From: Pelobates cultripes
Lineage: Eukaryota > Chordata > Amphibia > Anura > Pelobatidae
Length of the DNA: 64,000 nucleotides
Direction of reading: 5' to 3'
NCBI GenBank assembly: GCA_933207985.1
Contig: OW240916.1
Span: 320,286,336-320,350,335, forward strand
Within the stretch, counting starts at the first letter, position 1. Every line of letters starts with the position of its first letter. Shown in pieces: positions 11,396 to 21,870 of this stretch. The notes below the pieces were generated by a model, which saw only the letters and a list, made by a program, of their open reading frames with translations, was not told the DNA's origin and made no database searches. A program made the translations under genes and the position numbers.

Positions 11396-11776
11396 CTGCG
11401 ATTCAGAAAAATAACAGCAAAATCTTATATTTCTCTCAATATTGTTCAAACTTATTTAAAATGAAATGTATTTAATGCATATTTAGCATATGGGCCCCAG
11501 CTGATTGAGCAGATTATTTGTGCTAACAACAATAATTATTTAAAGTAGAACATAGCAAAATGTATTGGGAGCAATGGCTGCAGATACAGGTCCATCGCAC
11601 ATTGCCAATAAAACCAATTTAAATTGTCATCAGAAACCGTGTATGTCTTTTATATAGCATTTACAAACTGTTCATACCAAGCATCTCAAACAATAACCCC
11701 CCTCACAATGTTGCCGCCATGATTCCTGAAATCACAGGTGTATACAGTGAGTTGAACATTTTAACATCTTTATATA

Positions 11777-13335
11777 CAGGTGATACTCGAAAAATTAGAC
11801 TATCATGCAAAAGTTCATTTATTTCAGAAATGCAACGTAAAAGGGGAAACGAATATATGCGATAGACACATTACATGCAAAGCAAGATAGTTCAAGCCTT
11901 GATTTGTCATAAGTGCGATGATTATGGCTTACAGCTCATGAAAACCCCAAATCCACAATCTCAGTAAATTAGAATATTACATGCAATCAATAAAACAAGG
12001 AGTGTACATAGAACAATATCGGACCTCTGAAAAGTATAAGCATGCATATGGACTCAGTACTTGGTTTGGGCCCCTTTTGCAGCAATTACTGCCTCAATGC
12101 GGCATGGCATGGAAGCTATCAGCCTGTGGCACTGCTGAGGTGTTATGGAAGACCAGGATGCTTCAATAGCTGCCTTCAGCTCTTCTGCATTGTTCGGTCT
12201 GTCTCATCTTTCTCTTGGCAATGCCCCATAGATTCTCTATGGGGTTCAGGTCAGGCGAGTTTGCTGGACAATCAAGCACAGTAATCCCACGGTCACTGAA
12301 CCAGGCTTTGGTGCTTTTGGCAGTGTGGGCAGGTGCCAAGTCCTGCTGGAAAATGAAGTCAGCATCCCCATAAAGCTCGTCTGCGGTAGGAAGCATGAAG
12401 TGCTCCAAAATTTCCTGGTAGATGGCTGCGTTGACCCTGGACTTAATGAAGCACAGTGGACCAACAGCAGCCAATGACATGGCTCCCCACTTCACACTGG
12501 ACATCTTGCAGTGTGTGCCTCTCCATTCTTCCTCCAGACTCTGGGTCATTGGTTTCCAAATGAGATGCAAAAGTTGCTCTCATCAGAAAAGGAAGTCTTT
12601 GGACCACTGAGCAACAGACCAGATCTGTTTTTCTTTAGCCCAGGTAAGACGTTTCTGACGTTGTTTGTTGTTAAGGAGCGGCTTGACAAGAGGAATACGA
12701 CATCTGAAACCCATGCCCAGGATCCATCTGTGTGTGGTGGCTCCAGCTTCAGTCCACTTCTTGTGAAAGTCCCCAACACTTTTGAATGGCCTTTTCCTGA
12801 CAATCCTCTCAAGGCTGCGGTCATCCCTGCTGCTTGTGCACCTTTTTCTTCCACACTTTTCCCCATAACTTTCTATTAATGTGCTTTGATACAGCACTTT
12901 GGGAACATCCAACTTCCTTTGCAATTACCTTTTGAGGCTTTCCCTCGTTATGGAAGGTGTCAATGATGGTTTTCTGCACAACTGTCAGGTCAGCAGTCTT
13001 CCCCATGATTGTGATTCCTACAGAACGAGACTGAGAGACCATTTAAAGGCTCAGAAACCCATTGCAGGTGTTATGGCTTACTTAGCTGATTAGAGTGGGA
13101 CACTGTGAGCCTAGAATATTGCACCTTTTCACAACATTCTAATTTACTGAGATTGTGGATTTGGGGTTTTCATGAGCTGTAAGCCATAATCATCGCACTT
13201 ATGACAAATCACGGCTTGAACTATCTTGCTTTGCATGTAATGCGTCTATCTCATATATTAGTTTCCCCCTTTTACGCTGCATTACTGAAATAAATGAACT
13301 TTTGCACGGAATTCTAATTTTTCGAGTATTACCTG
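11777..13335 (-). mobile_element. full-length Tc1/mariner transposon
   Basis: 1559 bp between duplicated TA dinucleotides (11775-11776 and 13336-13337). The terminal inverted repeats are about 200 bp long (11777-11975 and 13135-13335). They start CAGGTGATACTCGAAAAATT on the left and CAGGTAATACTCGAAAAATT on the right, and share inner blocks such as GATAGTTCAAGCC. This is the IR/DR organisation of Tc1-like elements. It sits inside SERINC5 intron 5. Confidence 0.93.
12163..13042 (-). pseudogene. Tc1-like transposase, frameshifted
   Basis: Minus-strand relic in several frames. 13042-12821: N-terminal helix-turn-helix, MGKTADLTVVQKTIIDTF...GCSQSAVSKHI. 12924-12583: middle region to QIWSVAQWSKD. 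12600-12546: SDESNFCISFGNQ with the first catalytic Asp. 12570-12163: FIFQQDLAPAH with the second Asp and NSPDLNPIENLW with the Glu, spaced as in the DD34E group. All three catalytic residues survive, but indels split the frame and the C-terminus is lost. The normal protein cuts and pastes the element at TA sites in the nucleus; this copy cannot. Confidence 0.9.
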
Positions 13336-13656
13336 TATATAAATGATTGGGCACTTTGTAACAGATTGTTTGGAAATGATGATGTAACTCCAAGATGGCC
13401 GCCTCCATGATTACGTCTGCCGTTTGTCCTTTTGTGCTATTGATGTTACTGATGGATTGTGGGTAAATTTAATTGGCAACTCAAACCTCAAGCTCCGCCC
13501 ACTGTAAAGTTTTAGCAACTTGTCTGCTTTGCATATGGAAAAGTAGCCTCTACCTTTCTCAAACATTTTAGGAGTTTGAGTGCTCAGGAAAATAAGGGAG
13601 CTATATAGAAGATTAGGGGAGGTTTATGTCGGAGTTATACACGTTCGAAAACATAC

Positions 13657-13750
13657 CAATTTTTGTTCCATTTGTGAGCAAACTGAACCAAAAGTCTAAG
13701 TTGTATCAGCAGGAAAATGAAACCAAAGAAAGCGCCCACGTATCTCCACA
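13657..13750 (-). CDS. SERINC5: SERINC5 exon 5
   Basis: 94 bp; acceptor TTTTAG|TGTGG and donor AATTG|GTATGT. Encodes WRYVGAFFGFIFLLIQLRLL, a transmembrane helix, then VQFAHKWNKNW, the conserved FAHxWNxNW block of the SERINC family. It joins exon 4 after one base of a Val codon and leaves two bases of a Trp codon for exon 6. Confidence 0.95.
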
Positions 13751-13926
13751 CTAAAACAAAACAGAATAATGGGGTGTAAATCAAAAGAGACAGTGCATTA
13801 CCCACCCCACAAGCAGACCGAAAATAAAATGTAACTTTAGAATTCTATCCACAAAGCCTTAGCTTCGACTAGAGTACGTTATTCTATTTTGATGGGTTAA
13901 ACGATTGCAAAATCTGCCATTCTATA

Positions 13927-14384
13927 TTAAAGGAACATTATAGGGTCAGGAACACAACCATGTATTGCTGACCCTATAGTGTTAAACACACCATTTAGGT
14001 GGCTTCGCCTCCCCCCTCCTTATTCCCCTTAAAAGCTAATAACACTCACCGTATTTCCAGCGCTGCGCCCCTTTTGACATCAGAATTGCTGATTTTTAGC
14101 CAATCCAATTGGATTGGCTAACATTGGCAAGGGAGCGGGGCCAAATACAGTTTTGGCCAATCAGCACCTTTGAGGAAAATTCAGCGTTCCCATGCAGAGC
14201 CAGGAAGCCCCTCCAGTGGCCATCTGAGGAGTGGCCACTTTGTGGTGTCCATAGGGGCAATGTAAACACTGCCTTTTCTCTGAAAAGGCAGCGTTTGCAT
14301 GAAAATGCCTGAAGGCAATGATTATGCTCACCAGAACAACTACATCAAGCTGTTGTTGTTCTTGTGACTATAGTGTCCCTTTAA
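13927..14384. mobile_element. T2-type MITE in SERINC5 intron 4
   Basis: 458 bp from TTAAAGGAACATTATAGG to ACTATAGTGTCCCTTTAA, with TTAA at both ends as expected for the TTAA-duplicating T2/Kolobok families described in Xenopus. The interior has a CAGAACAACTACATCAAGCT / GTTGTTCTTGTG inverted repeat and the hairpin AACACTGCC...GGCAGCGTT. Small open frames in it are not genes. Confidence 0.8.
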
Positions 14385-14921
14385 GGCTGATCATGGTGTG
14401 CACGTTCAGAAGTGTTGGACCATTAGATCTTGCTTGCAAATTTAAAGTATATAATGCCACAGTCTGCTGTATACATGCTTTTATTAGATATGAGAACCTC
14501 CTTTAAGCATAAGCCGGATACAATGTCTAGCAAAAAATGTCAGACATAGCTTTCCATGCCCGAAGTCAATCACTTGATCTTCTGAGAGATCTCATGTAAC
14601 AAAACGACTATGCAGCCAGAAGGGAAATAATGTTACATGAGATCTCAGAGGTTCGCAGGATAATATCTGATTTGCTGCGTTCCACTACTGTCTGCCCCTT
14701 CCAGCATGTCGATTAAACATCTTGAATTCCCAGAAAAAAATGACACCAATAACAATACGTTAGTGTCTGTGATATCCTTTCTATAGTTTCCAGTACATTT
14801 CTGTCCAATTTATTTACTGAACTGTGTCTAATGTGCTATGATTAATCCATAGCGGAGAATACGGACAGTCACTCTTTGTAAATGTGACAAAATAGAACCA
14901 TAAAAGACAGACAGACGTTAC
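14385..14921. other. SERINC5 intron 4, unique-looking sequence
   Basis: AT-rich intronic sequence. An inverted pair, GATCTTCTGAGAGATCTCATG (about 14576-14596) against CATGAGATCTCAG (about 14637-14649), could form a hairpin. No gene seen. Confidence 0.45.
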
Positions 14922-15004
14922 CATTAGAGAAGGTTTCTTGGTCTGGAATGAAGAATGCTCCCGAACACATCGCTATTAGGATCAAGAATTTGAAGAACCA
15001 AAAT
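14922..15004 (-). CDS. SERINC5: SERINC5 exon 4
   Basis: 83 bp; acceptor TTTTTTTAG|ATTTTGG and donor AATG|GTAACG. Encodes FWFFKFLILIAMCSGAFFIP, a transmembrane helix, then DQETFSN. The HNG|FWFFK junction with exon 3 and the GAFFIPDQ block are hallmarks of SERINC5. The donor +5 base is C, weaker than consensus. Confidence 0.95.
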
Positions 15005-15374
15005 CTAAAAAAACCAAAAATAATAATAATAATAATTTGTAATAACCAGTATATATCCTGTACAAAAATATAATCATTTTCACCAAGTATTTATTCAGTC
15101 CCATCTAAAGCCTCTAAAAATGTACACTGAGCCTAAACGGATTTTCGGCTGATATATACAGAGAGTACATGACCATCAGGTAAGCAGTGTGTAAATAAAG
15201 CAACTCACTGTTTAATCGGGTGTGTTTCATCATGAACCCCAATTTACTTGACTTTTACCTTGTCATGGGGTTTATCTGCTATGATAGATTTCTCTTTTAA
15301 AAAGATAAGAAAACCGAGCTTAAACGGCACAACGATCACAATTACCACAATGATCACTATTGTGGCTCTCTTAC

Positions 15375-15553
15375 CCATTGTGGATGTAGGCTCTGCAGCC
15401 ACGGCTGTTTTTAATGTTAATAGTGAGAAGCATAAGAATGAAGAAGAAACCAGCCATCCCGAAGCAGACCTTGTAGACCGCAGAGTACCCCACCAGCTTC
15501 TCACACGCACTCCCAGCTTGGATGTGGTCACAGATATCTTTATAATACGGAAT
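15375..15553 (-). CDS. SERINC5: SERINC5 exon 3
   Basis: 179 bp; acceptor TTTTTCCCCAG|ATTCCG and donor AATGG|GTAAGAG. Encodes IPYYKDICDHIQAG, then CEKLVGYSAVYKVCFGMAGF running into a transmembrane helix, and ends ...CRAYIHNG with the last Gly codon split after two bases. CEKLVGYSAVY is the strongest SERINC5 signature in the window. A longer plus-strand frame across this exon is an antisense shadow. Confidence 0.96.
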
Positions 15554-16540
15554 CTGGGGAAAAAGAGAGGCAGATGTCAGTGGACGACCACGGCCACGCT
15601 GGGATACATTGGCAAGGGTTGCTTGCTTCTTCTAGACAATTTAGATTCAGCAACAGATATGGCTCCCACGCTTAGTAAATACACCTTTAATGGACATATT
15701 CTGATAATTGAGAACACTGCAGATTTGACCTGGGGATTGGTGTTAAGGCAGCTTTTTACCAACTCTCCAAACAGTGGTGGAGGTAAAGAAGAAATATCAT
15801 TTTGCTCCTCCCTTTATCGACCTAGATTTTGACCAAAACATGTAACATTGGGCAGAACCACCCGTTACTGGTCACTACATCCTGCCAGCTGACTCTTTCA
15901 TTCAATGTGTACTGCCCCAGGTTGTTATGTACTGGTATGCTAAAGCAGATATATCTATATTTATAGTACAACTTTAACAGAGACCGTCCGAACACAGCTT
16001 GACCGCTTACCCAGGGATTACACCAGGGGATTCTTGGCACGTTCATCACACAGTTCTCTGTAGTGTCTTTTTAAAGGTATCTGAGAAACAGGCATTTCAG
16101 TATTTGTAATCTCACTTTTTAAATGAGAGCCGTGACTCAGAGGAACGTTTTCTTGGAAGACATGCTGGAAAATTACATGATATTGTCGGAGCCACAAACC
16201 CCCCATCAAACAAGATCCTGGGTGTAATGAGAACCAGCAGCGATTGTCCTAATCCCCAACGTCCTCTCGTTAATTCTGTTACTCAAAGACTTCCCAACTA
16301 CATACATAGCTACAGGAATAGAATCACCTGACTGCTGGCATCAATATGAACATTTGTGTATTGATTTAATTATTTTACAAAGGCTTGTTAGGATATGTTT
16401 TCATATTGCAACTGTGGTACACTGTCCAATTTACTTTATTTAAATTTAAGAAGAATGCATAGAATTTAAGGCAAATAAACAAATAGAAGCGTTTAGCTCT
16501 TCCCCCAACCCAAATTTCTATTATAATAAAGTCACATATG
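15554..16540. other. SERINC5 intron 2, start
   Basis: Intronic sequence after the exon 3 acceptor; no gene or known repeat recognised. Confidence 0.5.
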
Positions 16541-16930
16541 TCTGTTAGTGAGTGTTAGTGTGTGTGTGTTACTGAGAGTGTATGTGTGTGTCAGTGTGTG
16601 TATCCATGTCTGTCACTTAGAGTGTGTCTGTCAGTGAAGGTGTGTGTCTGACACTGAGTGTACATATGTCTGACAGTGAGTGTTTATGTGTATCGGTCAG
16701 TGAGTATATGTGTGTCCCAGTGTGTGTGTGTGCGTCTGTCAGTGAGTGTGTGTCTGTCAGTTAGTGTATATGTGTGTTTGTCATTGAATGTGAGTGTGTG
16801 TGTATGTCTGTGAATGTGTATGTTTCAGTGAAAGTGTGTGTTGGTTAAACAGTGTGTGTGTGTGTGTGATAATGACTGTGTATCTGTAAATAAGTGTATG
16901 TCAGTGTATGCATCAGTTAGGGCGTGTGTC
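16541..16930 (+). repeat. GT-rich degenerate minisatellite
   Basis: About 390 bp of GTGTGTGTCTGTCAGTGAGTG-like words with irregular spacing. It resembles an old (GT)n tract interrupted by CAGTGA blocks. In SERINC5 intron 2. Confidence 0.8.
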
Positions 16931-18364
16931 TGTCAGGAGGAGAAATTTGAAAGGGGGGGATATGCCTGATATTTGTCATGCCTAGGGCAGCACAAAACCA
17001 GAATACACCACTGCTCTTAGTATAATCTGTTAGCACAGCCTGGAGTGTCTCTTTAAAAGGAATACTCCAGGCTGAGATTGAGTCAGTCGCTTCCCACAAC
17101 CACCACACTCTGAATGACCCTCATTCTGCAGAGACTCCATGCAGAGTCTGAAAGACCTGGTGCTCCCACTGAGTTTAATGTTAGCATTGTATGCATCCCA
17201 CAAATCCTTGATTTTTATTAACTGGCGCAAGTACTTTCATGACAAAAACAACAATCATGGCTTGTCACCTAGTGAAACGCTGACCGAAACTGCTGAAAAA
17301 CAATATTATTATTCCTCCTTCCAGTCCACTCCAGCTCATCCTGTGATCTATTACATTCGTCCTTAATTAAAACCTACTTCATAATCGTATCTGGACAATA
17401 CAAGATCAGAAGAATTATTACAGAATCTGGAAGAAGATCTAAAAAAATTTAATTATCCTCTAAAATTACATCTGAACAATTTGCCACATGAAAGGATGGC
17501 ACTAAATTGACAAATTACTAACACAGACACAGTTAGAACAGGCTAGAACTTCATTAAAGGACCCCCTAAGCAGTCCAGCCATAGTCTCATCGCCATCCAG
17601 GACTCGATGGATAATGTGAAACACTATAGGACTCTTTAAACCATAACAGGAGAGAATAAAAACTAGAGAAACATCGAGACATGCACAGATGGTACAAACA
17701 ATGTCAAGTGGGGGTAATTAACTCTATGGGCTACACAGGGCGAACCATCTCTCCTGTATATCTTGCCAGAGTTTTAAATGTGTGTTTCAGTATCCTGCTA
17801 ATAAGCACAGATTAATTGTGGAATAATACAGATATGAAGAACCTAGTGGCAGCAGTAATGGCTCATTAGAGACCCAGAAGGAAAACAGAATGAACGATGA
17901 GAGGAGGATCGATACAAGGCAAGGGACAGAGGATGGCGAAATCAGGGTCACCGAGACAAGATAGTACATAACGGAACTAAAACCATGAGTTATACTGGCC
18001 GCGGTGGGACTGCTGGATGTGAATGAAGACTCTCACAATAAAACACTAAGCGCGGATTAGGACAAATGATTAGGTCCTAGAAGAAGACAAATTGCCCAGC
18101 TTTGCTGTAAGACATAAGGTGCCGCAAGCAGAGAATGAACTGAGGTGACTGAGCACCATTTGTTCAATAAATAATATGAGTTCTACAAGTAACAGATACA
18201 TGATATATTATACATGATATAGCACTTTGTGTAAGAGTACACAAATAAAGTCCCTTATAACTGACTCACACAGACCAAATGTTGATATGTTGAACCTGAA
18301 AGTTAGATGTCCAATTCATATCTAATTTATAAGGTAAGCAGTTTGTATTCATGGTTTTCCTCAT
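16931..18364. other. SERINC5 intron 2 stretch with a joined MITE end
   Basis: Mostly unrecognised. At about 17036-17075, AGCCTGGAGTGTCTCTTTAA runs straight into AAGGAATACTCCAGGCT. The two halves are inverted and meet at TTAA, as if the ends of T2-type MITEs were joined. A word like this is expected from a collapsed or tail-to-head pair. Confidence 0.45.
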
Positions 18365-18960
18365 AATGGCATAACGGCTTTTTCAAAGTGTCATTAATAC
18401 AAAAGACTGCCAGCATAGTCTGGAGGAGACCGTAAAATCACATTACATATATAATATGTTTTGTATTAACAACACTTTGAAAAAGCCTTTTGGCGAAACG
18501 CGTCAGTGTTTTTGGTGGTGTGTTCACCTTTTAAGCATTGTATTATAAATACAAATACGTTGTATTTCTGTTTCCTGGGTTTAGATTGTTCATTTTCCTG
18601 TGGATAAGATATAGAACCTTCTGTATTTAAATCCGTTTGGCGGTCTGTTGAACTTGGAGCAAGGTTATTTGTGCAATAATTTGAGAGTAAATACTATTTT
18701 TAATATATACTGTTTAAGTCATGGAGGTATTATACTATTGGGTGCCTTTTTAACCCTTTCTTCCTGAGTGTGTGGTAACCCAGCAGACATTGCACAGCAC
18801 ATTTTTAAGATTGCTACATCGTATAATTTGTATCTAACTTTATGGCTGTGCCTGCTGGAAGGATTATCCACTACATACGGTAGTACATAACGTATCAAAA
18901 TGGGTTATTTTGGAATAATCTGTTTAACTGCAATAAACACCAACTTCGGTCTAACAGTCC
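18365..18960 (+). mobile_element. candidate Penelope-like terminal fragment with inverted hammerhead-like arms
   Basis: Two inverted copies of a ~30-bp block (TTTTGTATTAA then ACACTTTGAAAAAGCC) face outward: about 18376-18410 on the minus strand and 18459-18487 on the plus strand. The right copy continues into a nearly complete hammerhead-like motif; the left one decays after GCC. About 450 bp of AT-rich sequence follows without coding potential. Hammerhead motifs in frog genomes are mostly carried by Penelope-like pseudo-LTRs, so a non-autonomous or truncated copy is the likely source. Confidence 0.4.
18471..18510 (+). ncRNA. hammerhead-ribozyme-like motif
   Basis: Parts in order: stem I 5' strand AACACT (18471-18476), core TTGAAAA (18477-18483; consensus CUGANGA), an extra A, stem II GCC-TTTT-GGC (18485-18494), GAAA (18495-18498), a minimal palindromic stem III (CGCG), the cleavage triplet GTC (18502-18504), and stem I 3' strand AGTGTT (18505-18510). 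Stem I pairs perfectly over 6 bp. Only core positions C3 and G8 differ from consensus, and they change together to U and A, which could keep their tertiary pair. Confidence 0.45.
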
Positions 18961-19686
18961 ATTTCCAGTGATTTCCTGCATGTGCGTCCACACTCACAGA
19001 CTATGGGCAGAATCAGGGCTGGGTAGTTGCCATCCCCTTTTACATTTGATCTAAAATAATGAAAAATAAGAAACTTGGTAATGTACTTTTATTGAGCTAA
19101 CAGCACGCCCACCTGCAGAGACAATTCTATTTAAACTAGTTGTGAAAAATATTAAATCTTGAAAACAGTTTGGTTGGTCTGAGGAATGCTAATAATTTTT
19201 TAGTGAAAATTACAGCATAGGGTACATAGGCAGAGGGCGTTATTAATTAAATATTGAACTGCAGTTAATAACTTAATTGAAAGATTTAGGCTAAAATAAA
19301 CAGGCCGTGACTAATAGACCTGTCGAACTCTGGCCCCACAGAACTTGCTGAACTTCCAATCCCATGATTCACTGGCCATCTATACCATTTAAAGAATTCT
19401 GGGGCAGAATGACCTTTAACCCTTTAAGTACCGAGGACGTACTAGGTACCTCCGACAAAAAATGGTCCTTAACGACTGCAGACCCGATTGCTCCCACGTC
19501 TGCGATCGGTGTTCCTTCCGGTCTGGGGGGACTGTCTGACAGCCCAGACAGCCCCCCCTCGGCAAATTAGGCCCCCGCAGGCCATGTGATCACTCTGAAA
19601 GAGCGGTCACATGGCCACAATAGGCGTCCATAATGCTGCCTGCAGGGGGACTGCCTGAACCGACAGGCAGTCTTCCTGCATCTGTA

Positions 19687-19940
19687 AAATATATATATAT
19701 AAAATATTTATATAAAATATAAATATATATATATATATTTTTTTAAAGTTAAAAATATACACACACACATATATATATATATATACACACACACACATTA
19801 TATCTAAATATAATATACATATAATATGTCATACTAAGTTTATATCTATATTAATATATACATATAAATATAAAAATACACTTAGAATTAAATTACACAC
19901 CTATATATAAAACTATATATATATACATATATATATATAT
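19687..19940. repeat. TA/CA microsatellite tract
   Basis: Runs of (TA)n, (CA)n and ATATAAAT words over about 250 bp, inside the non-autonomous transposon. The open frames across it are low-complexity artefacts. Confidence 0.85.
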
Positions 19941-20036
19941 TAAGTTGCCTTTGAGAGCGTATGGTAGCCCAGGAATGAGAATTACCTCCATGATGGCATA
20001 CCATTTGCAAAAGAAGACAACCCAAGGTATTGCAAA

Positions 20037-20200
20037 TGGGGTATGTTCAGTCTTTTTTAGTAGCCACTTAGTCACAAACACTGGCCAAAGTTAGCGTTCA
20101 TAATTGTTTTTTTGCATTTTTAACACACAAAAAATAAAAATGCTAACTTTGGCCAGTGTTTGTGACTAAGTGGCTACTAAAAAAGACTAGACATACCCCA
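20037..20200. repeat. long palindrome with a 46-bp perfect arm
   Basis: Positions 20050-20095 and 20142-20187 are exact reverse complements (arm ends GTCTTTTTTAGTAGCCACTT and AAGTGGCTACTAAAAAAGAC), separated by a 46-base A/T-rich loop. The pairing continues outward with a few mismatches to about 20037 and 20200 (GGGGTATGT / ACATACCCC). A transcript would form a long stable hairpin. Confidence 0.9.
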
Positions 20201-20745
20201 TATTAAATAACCTAAGTTGTCTACTTTAAAAAAGAAATATGTACATGTGAGGTGTGATTCAGAGATTTATGACAGAGAAAAGTGTTACAATGTCACTATT
20301 GATACATTTAAAAAATATATATTTTGAAACAGCAATGTCCTACTTGTACTTATAACCCTATAACTTGCAAAAAAAAAGCTAAGAACATGTTAACATTGGG
20401 TATTTCTAAATTCAGGACAAACTTTAGAAACTATTTAGCATGGGTGTTTTTAGCGGTACTATATGTGTAACAGATTTTGGGGGTCAAAGTTAGAAAAAGT
20501 GTGATTTAAAAAAAAGAAAATCAGCATATTTTATATATTTTTTTTATAGTAAATTATATGATGAAAATAATGGTATCTTTAGAAAGACCATGTAATGACT
20601 AGAAAAACGGTATATAATATGTGTGGGTATAGTAAATGAGTAAGAGGTAAATTACAGCTAAACACAAACACTGCAGAAATTTAAAAACAGCTCTGGTCCT
20701 TAACGGTAAGAAAATGGAAAAACGGTCTGGTCACTAAGAGGTTAA

Positions 20746-21665
20746 CCTGGGTGCAGGGGGGTTTTAGATCTCTGCTTTAAAGAGAGGTGGAGAATTGACC
20801 AAGGTCCGCTTACCTGTCAAACTACCTCAAGCTGTAAAAGGACCAGAGAAGGAACTAAATGAGGGGAAGGAATTTATCATTTCTATGTTTATATTTAAAG
20901 AAACGAAACACGATGGATTGCCAAGAATGGGTGTAAAAACTGCAAACATGACAAATTCTAAACACTTACTGGACAGGACAGTGATTGGAGAGGATACGTG
21001 AAGGAGCCAAATGTAAAACTATTGGTACTGGGATTAAAAGATATATATTTTTTTCTCTGGTGATTGAGAATAGATTTCAGTTTAATTGATTGCTGTAACA
21101 GTAACACACTGCGCTCGGAGAGAACTCGAAGACATGGCAGCGGTTTCTGTTTGGGGTTATTTCAGGACAATCCGCTTTATTCCAGGACTGCTTCATTTCA
21201 CTGCGTCCGCGTGACTCTTTCCATCTTCCAGTGATGGAGCGGCACTTGGAGCTGCGTCTGAGTAATGTGCTTTTCATCACTCTACCAGAGGGGCACAACA
21301 ATGGACTAAAATAAGTTTTCTTCAGCCACTGCAGTGCTAAACCAGACATGCAATCAGATTTTATACAAAATGGGAGACTGCCTTAAAACAAGCACTATTC
21401 ACTTAAAATGGCATTATGCACACAAAAAAAAATACAAAACAAAATACAAAAATGCAGCTCATTGAAGTGGTTATGGTGCAAATAGTCTGTAAATGCAATT
21501 CTCCTTGTTGGTGTCTAATCCAGTACTGAAATGTCCCCATCTATTGAAATGACTTCACCTATTTGGGGAATAGTCACAGAAATCACTGAATGAATTATTA
21601 TGACGTGAAGAAGACTAGATTTAGCAATGACAAAAGCAGAGGATTGGTGAAAAAAGTATCTAGGT
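20746..21665. other. SERINC5 intron 2, nothing recognised
   Basis: No coding segment or known repeat recognised; small open frames only. Confidence 0.45.
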
Positions 21666-21776
21666 CAGGGATAGGCAACCTTCGGGCACTCAAGACTACA
21701 TCCCCCATAATGCTCTTACACCCATAATGCTGGCAAAGCATCATGGAAGGTGTAGTCCAAAACATCTGGAGTGCCA
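21666..21776. mobile_element. palindromic MITE, right end missing
   Basis: CAGGGATAGGCAACCTTCGG at the left end, a centre of ACTACATCCCCCATAATG / CATCATGGAAGGTGTAGT, and CATCTGGAGTGCC on the right. The expected right terminal mirror of GGCAACCTTCGG is absent. The next ~95 bp (21777-21870) hold about three diverged ~30-bp tandem units containing CCGCACTC and TACTCGGACCAT. Confidence 0.7.
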
Positions 21777-21870
21777 TTCCGCACTCTCCCCCTGCTCAGA
21801 CCACCTCGCACTCTCCCCCGTACTCGGACCATCCCGCACGTTTCCAGTACTCGGACCATCCGGCACTCCC

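Larger units (their letters stand above)
19410..20745. mobile_element. non-autonomous DNA transposon with a long internal palindrome
   Basis: Begins near TTTAACCCTTTAAGTACCGA and ends near ACGGTCTGGTCACTAAGAGG followed by TTAA. The ends are imperfect inverted repeats of the frog TTAACCCCTTA...-type. No transposase is encoded. The left part (19687-19960) is a TA/CA simple-repeat tract; the middle is a hairpin (20037-20200). A partial copy of the inner arm lies at 30217-30370. Confidence 0.55.

Noticed and set aside
15248..15832. 194-codon plus-strand frame
   Set aside because: Antisense to SERINC5 exon 3 and its intron; the minus strand has the conserved protein and splice sites.
18977..19060. 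Possible exon or regulatory site near 19.0 kb
   Set aside because: No open frame with splice sites and no recognisable motif.
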